Source: a candidate division WOR-3 bacterium
GTDB lineage: Bacteria; Hydrothermota; Tepidihabitantia; SM23-42
Reading direction: 5' to 3'
NCBI GenBank assembly: GCA_029858255.1
Contig: JAOUFJ010000011.1
Span: 1-64,000 of the forward strand
Length of the DNA stretch: 64,000 nt
Shown: in pieces, positions 46,862 through 54,432 of the stretch
How positions within the stretch are numbered: position 1 is the first letter of the stretch
Layout of the letters: each line of letters starts with the position of its first letter
The notes under the pieces: model-generated
Databases searched by the model: none
Seen by the model: only the letters and a program-made list of their open reading frames with translations
Told to the model about the DNA's origin: nothing
Translations under genes and position numbers: made by a program

Positions 46862-47900
46862 GATATAGTTGATCCTCCCCAATGAGTTCTGACTTCTTTT
46901 TCTCGATGATCTTGCCGGCGAGCGGGACCTCAATGCCCTTGCTCACCGTGACTGGCGCGACAAATACATACAAATCATCGTATGTTTTCTCTTGAAGGAA
47001 ATTAGTGAAGGTTTCGCCGCCGCCTTCAACAAGCATCGAGCCTATCTTGAGCATGCCGATCTTTCGGAGCAGGTCTGCGGTCGGATGTTTGTTCCCATCG
47101 AGATGGACCATTTCAATACCCAGTTTCTGTAATTCGCCGGCTTTCGTGCGGTCTGTATCTACTTTCGCGAAGACGATACGGCGGGCATTGGGCGCGAGCA
47201 CGTTCGCGTTCAGCGGGATCTTCAGATCCGGGTCCAGGATAATCCGTGCTGGATTGTGTCTTCCTACCAGACGGTCGGTCAGGAATGGATTGTCAGTGAG
47301 CACGGTGTTGATCCCCACCAGCACCGCGCCAACCCGGTTCCGCAATGCATGGACATAGCGGCGCGATGGTTCAGAGGTCACGTACTTGCCGTTGAAACCA
47401 GATATTCTGAAGTTCTTTGTATATGCTATTTTCAGGGTCACATACGGGGTCCGTGTTTTGATGTATTTCCTATACCAGAGATTCAAATCCAGGGAGTGGG
47501 CGGATGGGGCCAAACATGCTACAGGTATATTCTTGCTGCGCAGAATCTCAACACTCTTACCGTCAACCGCCGGATTTGGGTCTGTCTCGGCGATGAAAAC
47601 ACGTTTTATACCTGCCTTTATTATGGCATCGACGCACGGCGGAGTATAGCCTTGCGTACAGCAAGGTTCCAGGTTTACGTAGAGGTCTGCGCCTCTTGTG
47701 TTTGCCCCGGCTTCGGTGATTGCCACAACCTCGGCGTGGGCTTCGCCAATTCTGCGGTGGAATCCTCTTCCCACGATGTTGCCGTCCTTCACCACGAGCG
47801 CCCCAACCAAAGGATTGATGCCGGTTTGCCCCCAACCCTTTGAAGCAAGTGTCATGGCATGCTGCATGTACATTCGGTCATAATCGCAGGAAATGTCCAT
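46842..47900 (-). CDS. ribD: Bifunctional diaminohydroxyphosphoribosylaminopyrimidine deaminase / reductase
   Basis: 352 aa. Deaminase half (1-145) with zinc ligands His55 and Glu57 in GEAHAEVVA and Cys80/Cys89 in EPCCTQGYTPPC; the usual reading is PCSHxGxTPPC, so the conserved Ser-His pair is Cys-Thr here. Reductase half (about 150-352): SGFNGKYVTSEPSRRYVHALRNRVGAVLVGINTVLTDNPFLT and LVEGGGETFTNFL. ATG 47900 is chosen because its promoter ends 10 bases upstream; a leader this short leaves no room for an FMN riboswitch. Confidence 0.93.
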   Translation of the reverse strand: MDISCDYDRMYMQHAMTLASKGWGQTGINPLVGALVVKDGNIVGRGFHRRIGEAHAEVVAITEAGANTRGADLYVNLEPCCTQGYTPPCVDAIIKAGIKRVFIAETDPNPAVDGKSVEILRSKNIPVACLAPSAHSLDLNLWYRKYIKTRTPYVTLKIAYTKNFRISGFNGKYVTSEPSRRYVHALRNRVGAVLVGINTVLTDNPFLTDRLVGRHNPARIILDPDLKIPLNANVLAPNARRIVFAKVDTDRTKAGELQKLGIEMVHLDGNKHPTADLLRKIGMLKIGSMLVEGGGETFTNFLQEKTYDDLYVFVAPVTVSKGIEVPLAGKIIEKKKSELIGEDQLYHVYRNN

Positions 47901-47910
47901 ATTTTTCGCA

Positions 47911-47938
47911 ATTATAACCGCATGTATGTTGAAGTCAA
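47911..47938 (-). promoter_or_regulatory. Promoter of ribD-ribE
   Basis: Minus strand TTGACT, 16 bp, TATAAT, then 10 bases to the ATG: leader of about 4 nt, no ribosome binding site. Confidence 0.8.
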
Positions 47939-47949
47939 GAACACAGCAT

Positions 47950-48015
47950 TTCGTTACTTCAGCGTAGCACGTCATCAGTATAGGTATGTCTGCAGCGAAG
48001 CATGTCTACAGCATC
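47950..48015. repeat. Dispersed ~16-nt repeat family, copy 2
   Basis: CTTCAGCGTAGCACGTCATC, TATGTCTGCAGCGAAGC and ATGTCTACAGC are imperfect copies of the RTGTCTTCAGCGAAGC unit seen at 2942-3034. Confidence 0.55.
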
Positions 48016-48074
48016 AAACCACGCGAAACGCATCACGCCATACGCTTGATGCTGGATACGGAAGATTTTGATTT

Positions 48075-48129
48075 CGTTAGGTTCGTTAATCTCGTTATTA
48101 TCGTTAGTTCCGTTATTTTTGTTCCGTTG
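48075..48129 (+). repeat. 9-bp tandem repeat array D (5-6 units)
   Basis: CGTTAGGTT, CGTTAATCT, CGTTATTAT, CGTTAGTTC, CGTTATTTT and a truncated end, then the CTCATCTTCCTAACCTCTTATCTTC tail (48130-48155). On the + strand, between two minus-strand genes. Confidence 0.8.
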
Positions 48130-48204
48130 CTCATCTTCCTAACCTCTTATCTTCGCAGCTTCTGCCTTTCTAGTTTCACTGATGCTCCGTGGCGCCGAGC
48201 CCAG

Positions 48205-48350
48205 CATTAGTATGTCTTCAGCCGAAGGCATGACTTCAGTGAAAACGTGGCTTCAGTCCGATGTGAGGATGTGTCTTCAGCGAAGCGTGTCTTCAGGGTA
48301 TTCTGTATTTCTGTGCTTCAGTGTATTTTATGTTCTGTGTTTCAGTGTTC
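48205..48350. repeat. Dispersed ~16-nt repeat family, copy 3
   Basis: TATGTCTTCAGCCGAAGGC, ATGACTTCAGTGAAAACG, TGGCTTCAGTCC, GTGTCTTCAGCGAAGC, GTGTCTTCAGGG, then drifting TGCTTCAGTG/TGTTTCAGTG. It reaches the hypE stop codon. With copy 2 and array D it fills the 448-bp gap between ribD and hypE; no gene is seen. Confidence 0.6.
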
Positions 48351-49350
48351 AGCAGATCCGTGGGAGACCCTCAGCTTCCATCTGGATCAGCGGGTGAGTG
48401 CCGCCAATTGCCGTACGCAACCACACGCCCTGCGGTTCGTTGACTACTTCACCGATGATCGCAGCGTGCTTGCCCAGCGGGTGGACGCGCATGATGTTCA
48501 GAATTCGTTCAGACCTTCTCCTGTCGACGAAAGCGACCAGCTTACCTTCATTGGCGATGTACAGGGGATCAAGGCCGAGTATTTCACTCGCGCCCCTGAC
48601 CTGTTTTCTTATTGGCAACGCGGTTTCTTGGATGACGATGCCTTTACGGGTACCTTCCAATGTTTCATTAAGAACCGACACGACTCCCCCGCGCGTCGGG
48701 TCCCGCATGAAGTGCACGGCTGGTCCTGCCTTGAGAATTTCACGGACGAGACCGTGTAGCGCAGCTACATCACTCTTAACACTGAATTTGAGCCCCAGGT
48801 TCAAGCGTTCATTCATGATCGCGATGCCGTGATCACCGATGGTGCCGCTGAGCATGACATGGTCACCGACACGTATTCTATTCTTACTGATGCTTTGTTT
48901 AATGATCCCGACGCCTGACGTTGTGATGAATAGCTTGTCGGCTTTGCCTTTTTCAACCACCTTTGTATCACCGCATACCACGTTCACGCCAGCGGCACGC
49001 GCCGTCCGCGCGGCCGATTTCAGGATTCTTTCGAGATCGGAGAACTTGAAGCCTTCCTCGATTATCAGAGCTAGTGACAGCGATTTGGGTATTGCGCCTT
49101 TGACGGCGAGGTCGTTTATCGTTCCGCAAATCGCCAGTTTTCCGATATCGCCTCCCGGAAAGAATATCGGATCGACAACGTACGAATCAGTAGTGAACGC
49201 AATTTTTTGTCTCGCTGCCGGTAATTCCGCGGCGTCCTCGAGACGTTTTAGGATCTCGCTGTCGAAATATTTGAGAATTACATCACGGATTAATTTTGAA
49301 GTGAGCAACCCGCCCGAACCGTGACCCAGACGGACTTTATCTTCTGTCAT
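48349..49350 (-). CDS. hypE: Hydrogenase expression/formation protein HypE
   Basis: 333 aa PurM-like ATPase that dehydrates the carbamoyl group on its C-terminal Cys to make the CN ligand of [NiFe] hydrogenases. Visible: DKVRLGHGSGG start, FTTDSYVVDPIFFPGGDIGKLAICGTINDL (Mg-ATP site), VVCGDTKVVEKGK, MRDPTRGGVVSVLNE, and the intact C-terminal PRIC with the acceptor Cys. ATG 49350 gives the normal N-terminus; the frame extends to 49395. It stands alone: no hypA-D, hypF or hydrogenase structural gene is in the window. Confidence 0.95.
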   Translation of the reverse strand: MTEDKVRLGHGSGGLLTSKLIRDVILKYFDSEILKRLEDAAELPAARQKIAFTTDSYVVDPIFFPGGDIGKLAICGTINDLAVKGAIPKSLSLALIIEEGFKFSDLERILKSAARTARAAGVNVVCGDTKVVEKGKADKLFITTSGVGIIKQSISKNRIRVGDHVMLSGTIGDHGIAIMNERLNLGLKFSVKSDVAALHGLVREILKAGPAVHFMRDPTRGGVVSVLNETLEGTRKGIVIQETALPIRKQVRGASEILGLDPLYIANEGKLVAFVDRRRSERILNIMRVHPLGKHAAIIGEVVNEPQGVWLRTAIGGTHPLIQMEAEGLPRIC

Positions 49351-49379
49351 TTTGGTTTTCAACGGCGGTCTTCGTTTTT

Positions 49380-49470
49380 CGTCTTTCGGTTGCAAAAAGC
49401 GAATCGGATAACGGTTTCGTCTTTCGAACCCGCACTTCGATAAACATATCGCTCCTCGAAACGGTCCAAC
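49380..49470. repeat. Second copy of the CGGTTGCRAAAAGCGA repeat
   Basis: CGGTTGCAAAAAGCGAATCGG followed by GGTTTCGTCTTTCGAACCCG matches blocks of 24825-24870, partly rearranged. It lies just upstream of hypE. Confidence 0.45.
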
Positions 49471-49502
49471 ATAAAACGAGTATTATCGTGCATCCAAACT
49501 CA

Positions 49503-50453
49503 TTAGCCGTTAACTAGTAGTTGATATGTATCGCGCAAGAATCCGCGGGCAGCGAAGTTTTCTTTGAACCGCCCCAGGCCCCAGTTAGGCGTCATGTTAA
49601 GTGTGAAGGTCCCCAGATCAAGGTACTTGTATCCCTGATCGCGCCCCCACTTGATGACTTCGTAGAAAAGCAGGTTCACCGGACGGTAGTTTTGATACTT
49701 CTCATCGTGACTTATGTAAAAGGCGAGTATTACTCTGGGGTTGGTGACGAACAAAACCATTCCACCAACCATTCTTTCCTTTACGAAAGCGCCAAAGAGC
49801 ATGATATCCTTCGGAAACATCTTCTTGAGTTTATTCAATTCGTCGAGCGAATGGGTAGGCGTCACATTATGGCGCATTCCCAGATTATGTTTCAGGATGT
49901 CATAGAAACCAGCATAGTCATCAGTGAACATCACCCTTACCCCTTCCCGGATGGCTTTTTTGGTAGATCGCCGAGCGTCGCCGTGGAATGTCGCCAGTGG
50001 TTCGGCCATGTCAAGAGGTATCACTGCGGTCACGTCTCTTTTTAAGTAGCTGAAATTGTTTTTCATCAATGCAAAATCGATATACTGATTAGGGTTACGG
50101 TAATAAATGAGCGGCGGTTGAGTGAGGATGATTTTCTCACATCGTTGCGCTTTGAAATACTCAACAACATGCTCAACCATCAGGTATATCGTATGAATGC
50201 CGAGGTCATCCTTGAGTACGAAACCTCCGTAGGATGCTCCCTGATGAGAAATTATCATAGTATCTTTTTCAACGGCAGGGAACACGGCGATGATATTGCC
50301 GCGTTCAGTTATTATCAGGTGATGGTTCTTGAAACGACCTGCCGGATGATAGTCAAGGAAGTCGTGGCTGTGGAAGATTGTCCCGTTGTTTGATTGCGCT
50401 ACGAAATCCTCCCAGTGCTTGCGGTCTCTTTCGCTGAACTTGTTTATTTCCAT
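49503..50453 (-). CDS. FemAB-like/GNAT acyltransferase
   Basis: 316 aa with the double-GNAT outline of FemAB and Acetyltransf_6 proteins: HWEDFVAQSNNGTIFHSHDFLDYH start, ...DARRSTKKAIREGVRV, then GGMVLFVTNPRVILAFYISHDEKYQNYRPVNLLFYEVIKWGRDQGYKYLDLGT near the C-terminus. Relatives transfer amino acids to peptidoglycan precursors or acyl groups to sugar/lipid acceptors (exosortase-type loci use similar proteins). Substrate unknown. Own promoter. Confidence 0.82.
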   Translation of the reverse strand: MEINKFSERDRKHWEDFVAQSNNGTIFHSHDFLDYHPAGRFKNHHLIITERGNIIAVFPAVEKDTMIISHQGASYGGFVLKDDLGIHTIYLMVEHVVEYFKAQRCEKIILTQPPLIYYRNPNQYIDFALMKNNFSYLKRDVTAVIPLDMAEPLATFHGDARRSTKKAIREGVRVMFTDDYAGFYDILKHNLGMRHNVTPTHSLDELNKLKKMFPKDIMLFGAFVKERMVGGMVLFVTNPRVILAFYISHDEKYQNYRPVNLLFYEVIKWGRDQGYKYLDLGTFTLNMTPNWGLGRFKENFAARGFLRDTYQLLVNG

Positions 50454-50462
50454 GTAATCTTG

Positions 50463-50490
50463 AGTATAGCTATACGAGTAAAAATGTCAA
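50463..50490 (-). promoter_or_regulatory. Promoter of the FemAB-like gene
   Basis: Minus strand TTGACA, 16 bp, TATACT, then 9 bases to the ATG; leader about 2-3 nt. Confidence 0.78.
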
Positions 50491-50530
50491 TGATGGCACA
50501 ATGCGTAGGCATTTCGGATAATTGTTAGAC

Positions 50531-50558
50531 TTGATTTTCGCGTGTTGTTCAATATAAT
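50531..50558 (+). promoter_or_regulatory. Promoter of the membrane acyltransferase gene
   Basis: TTGATT, 16 bp, TATAAT; leader about 83 nt. Confidence 0.65.
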
Positions 50559-50647
50559 CTGGACAAAAATCCGGCATATATGCTTAAGAAGACTTCACTT
50601 ATCATCGCAATTCTTTATCTCATAAGAGGTAAGACAAAGGATCTCCT

Positions 50648-51730
50648 TTGAAAAAGCGCTATCTCTTCCTCGATATGCTCAGGGCTCTGGCAGTTGCCGA
50701 GATGATTCACGGCCATAGCCTTGAAGGTCTTTTAGACACTGCCCTGCGGAGTACCCCGTTCTTCGTTAACTGGACGCACGTGCGTGGTTATACCGCGCCT
50801 GTTTTTCTGTTTGCTGCGGGTTTTGCTTTTGCCCTTGCCACGCTGCCCAGGGTCGATGAGTACTCGAAGTTCTCCAAAACTCTGCTGACGAGATTGCGGC
50901 GGCTCTTTTTTGTAGTCTTGCTTGGTTATTTGATGTATTTACCCTATTTCTCACTGCGCCAGACGATTCTTTCAATTGGGACATCCGGGTGGGACAATCT
51001 CCTGAGGGTCGATATTCTGCGGTGTATCGGAGTTTCGGCTCTTTTCCTGCAGTTGTGGTTTCTGCTGAAGCCTAAGCGTATTGCTACATGGATAGTCGTC
51101 GGAGCGATCACAATTGCGTTGCCGATTTTGACGCCGGTTGTGCGACAGAGCGATTTTGTTCTGAATCTCCCGGCTTTCATCAGATACTATTTTGTCGACT
51201 CGCGGTTTCCACTCTTTTACTATGCTTCGTTCCTCTTCCTCGGGTTCATGCTGGGATCTTTGTTTACTAACCGCCAGGGTTCCTGGCTGAAATATTCAGT
51301 GATAGCTGCAGTACTGCTCATTCTTTTCGGACAGGTCTTGAACTGGTCAGGGGCGTTATACGCGCTGCGCGGTTTCATTACCAGGGGCGGTGTGATAATA
51401 CTACTTACGGTGCTGCTTGAGAGGGGGGAGAGACTATGGGAACGCATGCCCCGGGCAGTCAAATATTTTGGCAAAGAATCGCTCGTGGTTTATGTAGTGC
51501 ACCTCATGATCATTTATGGTTCAGTGCTCAACAGAGGTCTGGTATCTTACTGGGGGCGGACGTTGTCCTATTCTGAGGTCTACCTGTTCGTTGTGTGGTT
51601 GTTTGCTGCGATGGTGATCCTTGCCTATTTCTGGCATAAGCTGAAACTTGAACACATGCCGGTCGCGCATTGGGTGAAAAATACCATATACTGGTCATTT
51701 CTGGCTCTCTTCTTGTTGAAGCCGCATTAG
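50648..51730 (+). CDS. Membrane acyltransferase (DUF1624/heparan-alpha-glucosaminide acetyltransferase-like)
   Basis: 360 aa with about ten membrane helices. It starts RYLFLDMLRALAVAEMIHGHSLEGLL, the 'R..(F/L)D..RG.A...M..(H/F)' opening of the DUF1624/YeiB-type acyltransferases, with the catalytic His in MIHGHS. A second motif is HVRGYTAPVFLFAAGFAFALA. It probably moves an acyl group across the membrane to a periplasmic sugar or lipid. The start is TTG 50648 with AAGGATC upstream; no ATG is available. Not overlapping the marR operon, which has its own promoter. Confidence 0.82.
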   Translation: MKKRYLFLDMLRALAVAEMIHGHSLEGLLDTALRSTPFFVNWTHVRGYTAPVFLFAAGFAFALATLPRVDEYSKFSKTLLTRLRRLFFVVLLGYLMYLPYFSLRQTILSIGTSGWDNLLRVDILRCIGVSALFLQLWFLLKPKRIATWIVVGAITIALPILTPVVRQSDFVLNLPAFIRYYFVDSRFPLFYYASFLFLGFMLGSLFTNRQGSWLKYSVIAAVLLILFGQVLNWSGALYALRGFITRGGVIILLTVLLERGERLWERMPRAVKYFGKESLVVYVVHLMIIYGSVLNRGLVSYWGRTLSYSEVYLFVVWLFAAMVILAYFWHKLKLEHMPVAHWVKNTIYWSFLALFLLKPH

Positions 51731-51801
51731 CTAAAACGCTTGAAATTACGGCATTTTCTCGCTGGCTTGACCGAATTCATTGACCGATTGTCTGTTCACC
51801 C

Positions 51802-51829
51802 TTGACAAAGAGGATTTTTTTGTTATAAT
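51802..51829 (+). promoter_or_regulatory. Consensus promoter of the marR-hdr-flx operon
   Basis: Perfect TTGACA, 16 bp, perfect TATAAT. The start point expected near 51836 lies inside the inverted repeat 51834-51862, so a protein bound there would block the polymerase. Confidence 0.88.
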
Positions 51830-51833
51830 ATAG

Positions 51834-51862
51834 TTGCTAATAGCAATTGTTGTTATTAGCAA
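51834..51862. promoter_or_regulatory. Probable MarR operator (perfect 9-bp inverted repeat)
   Basis: TTGCTAATA (51834-51842), 11-bp spacer, TATTAGCAA (51854-51862). Perfect dyad, 20-bp centre to centre (two helical turns), placed at +1 of the promoter and just before marR: the usual autoregulation layout of MarR dimers. Confidence 0.85.
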
Positions 51863-51878
51863 TAAAGGTGAATCAGAT

Positions 51879-52289
51879 ATGAGCAAAAAGCTATTTGAAC
51901 TTATTATTATGCTGATGAAAAAATGCCAGCTGACCGAAACTAAGATCAGAAATGAATTTGGTCTTTCGGCAGCAGAATACAACGCGCTCCTGACGATCAG
52001 ACGCGACGAGAAAATGTTGTGTAACGCGTTTTCGGAGAAGATGGGTCTTTCTGCATCCAGGGGCAGCCGGATCATCGACCGCCTCAAGAAGAAAGGATTC
52101 GTCAAGGGCGAGGCAGTACCTGATGACCGTAGGATTCTCAAAATTTCAATGACCGATAAGGGTATAGAGTTGAAGAACCTTATCGGCAAGAGAATGGATG
52201 AATGCGAAAACAATATATTGGGTAAGTTATCGACACAGCAGCGTGAGGATGTACGCAACGCACTCGAGATGCTGTCGGAGATAATGTAG
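51879..52289 (+). CDS. MarR family transcriptional regulator
   Basis: 136 aa. Winged helix: LSAAEYNALLTIRRDEKMLCNAFSEKMGLSASRGSRIIDRLKKKGFVKGEAVPDDRRILKISMTDKG, including the wing DDRR and the recognition helix ASRGSRIIDRL. Dimer helices flank it. Cys residues at about 13 and 49 could sense redox state, but this is only inference. ATG 51879 follows AAAGGTG; the frame from 51834 would start inside the operator. First gene of the nine-gene operon; likely repressor of it. Confidence 0.92.
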   Translation: MSKKLFELIIMLMKKCQLTETKIRNEFGLSAAEYNALLTIRRDEKMLCNAFSEKMGLSASRGSRIIDRLKKKGFVKGEAVPDDRRILKISMTDKGIELKNLIGKRMDECENNILGKLSTQQREDVRNALEMLSEIM

Positions 52290-52303
52290 TCGAAAGGACG
52301 TTT

Positions 52304-52783
52304 ATGAAGGGAAGAGAAATCGCCGAAGCAACTGTGGTCAATTATGCACAGATGTTTGACCTCTCACTCACTAAGGACAAAATGATGGACATGATGCCCG
52401 GGCTCCTGCTCTTTCTCGCCCGGCGACCCGAGATGATTACACAGGTATTGGAGAGAATGCTTCCGATGATGGAGCAAATGAATATCGAAGTCAGTCACGA
52501 TCTATTGATAGAGATGATGCCGTCTGTAGTCAAGGCTGTGAATATGGAACCGGGATTGGGAGGCGATGTCTTCAAGAGAATGGTCCCGATGATGGATGCG
52601 TTCAAACTCAAGATGAACTTCTATGTTATGAAAAATGTCATGGGTATGATGATGTTGATGATGATGCGCCATCCGACGGCAATTCCCGGTATGATGAAAG
52701 TGATGCCCAAGATGATGGATTTCAGTTTCTACACAAATTTTACGAGTAAGATAAAAGGAGTATTCCATGCACGAAACAAATAG
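52304..52783 (+). CDS. Unrecognised methionine-rich protein (31 Met in 159 residues)
   Basis: 159 aa, no family recognised. Almost one residue in five is Met, often as MM pairs or runs (KDKMMDMMPG, ERMLPMMEQMN, KRMVPMMDAF, MGMMMLMMMRHP, GMMKVMPKMMD). A loose repeat 'M(L/V)PMM...(L/M)(N/K)' occurs about every 45 residues at 50-60, 95-105 and 128-140. It is predicted to be mostly helical and amphipathic, has no signal peptide and no Cys. It lies between marR and hdrC and overlaps hdrC by 17 bases. It could bind a soft metal (Cu(I), Hg), cushion hydrophobic partners or help assemble the Hdr complex; none is shown. AAAGGAC precedes the ATG. Confidence 0.8.
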   Translation: MKGREIAEATVVNYAQMFDLSLTKDKMMDMMPGLLLFLARRPEMITQVLERMLPMMEQMNIEVSHDLLIEMMPSVVKAVNMEPGLGGDVFKRMVPMMDAFKLKMNFYVMKNVMGMMMLMMMRHPTAIPGMMKVMPKMMDFSFYTNFTSKIKGVFHARNK

Positions 52784-53465
52784 GGATTGGCTGCCTGGTT
52801 TCGATAAGAAATTTGCCGAACTCACCCATCAGATGGTAAAAGATCTGGAAAAATGCCTGCAGTGCGGTAAGTGCACCGGACAGTGCCCGGCAGCGAAGTT
52901 ATCTTCATACAACCCGAGAGAGATCATACGCGATCTGCGCATGGGCAACGTGGAAAAAGTGATCAGCAGCCACGAATTATGGTTGTGTTTTTTCTGCAGC
53001 GGCTGTTACGCAGTGTGCCCGCGGGACATAAATTTCCCGTTCGCGATTTCCATGTTGCGCTATGCTGCGCTCGCGCAGGGATACGGCTGGGAAGAAGTGA
53101 AGAAGATTAAGGACCCGTATGCTCAGGATTATTACAATACAGGTCTCTCGGTGAATATCAACGAGAGGAATATCGGCGTTAAAAGAGAGATCGCGAAGAA
53201 TTCAGGAACCGATGGTCGGATCGAAACGGTACGCAAAAAGATGGGTTTGCCGCCCAAGAGACAGGTGTCGGAACGCGCGATGAGCGAGATCAAGTTCATC
53301 GCCGATGCGACGGGAATGACCGATCTGTTCAAAGAAATAGACAAGAAACAGGCGAAAGAGAAGAAATGGAACTACGGCAGTGCGGCTGACATGGTTAAGG
53401 TTAAGAAGGGGCCGAATCAGAAATTCATCGACGTTGAGGAAGAAGATAAGGAAAAGATATGTTGA
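52767..53465 (+). CDS. hdrC: Heterodisulfide reductase-like subunit C
   Basis: 232 aa iron-sulfur electron carrier between HdrA and HdrB. Two 4Fe-4S motifs: CLQCGKCTGQCP (Cys30, 33, 36, 40) and CFFCSGCYAVCPRDINFP (Cys74, 77, 80, 84). The later part is charged and helical, ending EDKEKIC. AAAGGAG precedes ATG 52767, inside the previous gene. The order hdrC-hdrB-hdrA is standard. Confidence 0.93.
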   Translation: MHETNRDWLPGFDKKFAELTHQMVKDLEKCLQCGKCTGQCPAAKLSSYNPREIIRDLRMGNVEKVISSHELWLCFFCSGCYAVCPRDINFPFAISMLRYAALAQGYGWEEVKKIKDPYAQDYYNTGLSVNINERNIGVKREIAKNSGTDGRIETVRKKMGLPPKRQVSERAMSEIKFIADATGMTDLFKEIDKKQAKEKKWNYGSAADMVKVKKGPNQKFIDVEEEDKEKIC

Positions 53466-53478
53466 GGAGGATTTAAGC

Positions 53479-54432
53479 ATGCCACGCCAGGAAATATTAG
53501 AGAAAACAAAATTGTCAGACAGGATGTTTCTGTTCCAACCATGCGTCGGGAGTAACAAATACCCCGGCTTGATCACCGCATCGATCGAATTCTTCCGCAA
53601 GCTCGGGATCGAACTCGTGACCAGTGATGATCAAACATGCTGTGGAGGTTTCCTGACCTTCACCAATGTTGCCCAGCCGACGAGCACAATGCCCGCAGTG
53701 GCGCGTAATATCGCGGTGGCCGAGGAAATGGGTTTGGATATTCTTACGCTGTGCAATGGATGTCATACATTCCTGACTGAATTTTCACATTTTATGAATG
53801 ACCGTCCACCCGTGAAAAACGTGGTCAATGTGATATTATCCATGATCGGCCGCGAGTACAAGGGTAATCAGGACATATACCATTCGCTGGAGATAATCTA
53901 CAAGCTGAAGGAGCGTATCCGGGCAAACGTGACCCGGCCGCTCAATGGTATGAAATTCGCCACTCATTACGGATGCCACTACTTGAACGGCTTCAAGAAA
54001 ACCGCTTTAGATGATCCTCACATGCCGACGATCATGGAAGAACTTATCGAGGCTATGGGCGGTGAGATCGCGGAGTACGGCGAGAACAGGACTTGCTGCG
54101 GCACGGGTTTGACACAGATCATCATCAACAAGGAGGAATTGTCGCTGCCGCATACGAAGATGAAACTGGACAATCTGAACGCGGCTGAGCCGGACGCAGT
54201 AGTTGTCGTCTGTCCGTACTGTCTTGCCCAGATCGACAGGATGCAGCAGAAATTGAACTACCGCCGATCGGGCAAGTACCGGGTACCGGTCATTCATCTG
54301 GTTCAACTCATCGGACTGGCACTCGGAGTCGATATCGTGAAACTTGGTTTTGATGCGCACGCGATCAGCTTCAAAGATTTCTTGAAGAAATTCGATTCGA
54401 TCCACGCGAAAGCAGAGGTGCATAATGGCTAA
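53479..54432 (+). CDS. hdrB: Heterodisulfide reductase-like subunit B
   Basis: 317 aa, the subunit that reduces a disulfide in Hdr. Both CCG cluster motifs are complete: Cys22 / Cys54-Cys55 / Cys92-X2-Cys95, and Cys166 / Cys206-Cys207 / Cys245-X2-Cys248 (FQPCVGSN, DQTCCGGF, CNGCHTFL, HYGCHYLN, NRTCCGTGL, CPYC). Two non-cubane 4Fe-4S clusters are therefore expected. GAGGAGG places the start at 53479; upstream frame to 53380 lies in hdrC. The natural substrate in this organism is unknown: methanogen coenzymes are not expected. It overlaps hdrA by 8 bases. Confidence 0.94.
   Translation: MPRQEILEKTKLSDRMFLFQPCVGSNKYPGLITASIEFFRKLGIELVTSDDQTCCGGFLTFTNVAQPTSTMPAVARNIAVAEEMGLDILTLCNGCHTFLTEFSHFMNDRPPVKNVVNVILSMIGREYKGNQDIYHSLEIIYKLKERIRANVTRPLNGMKFATHYGCHYLNGFKKTALDDPHMPTIMEELIEAMGGEIAEYGENRTCCGTGLTQIIINKEELSLPHTKMKLDNLNAAEPDAVVVVCPYCLAQIDRMQQKLNYRRSGKYRVPVIHLVQLIGLALGVDIVKLGFDAHAISFKDFLKKFDSIHAKAEVHNG

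Noticed and set aside
47901-48074. FMN riboswitch upstream of ribD
   Set aside because: The promoter at 47911-47938 leaves a leader of about 4 nt, and no RFN-element pattern is visible upstream.
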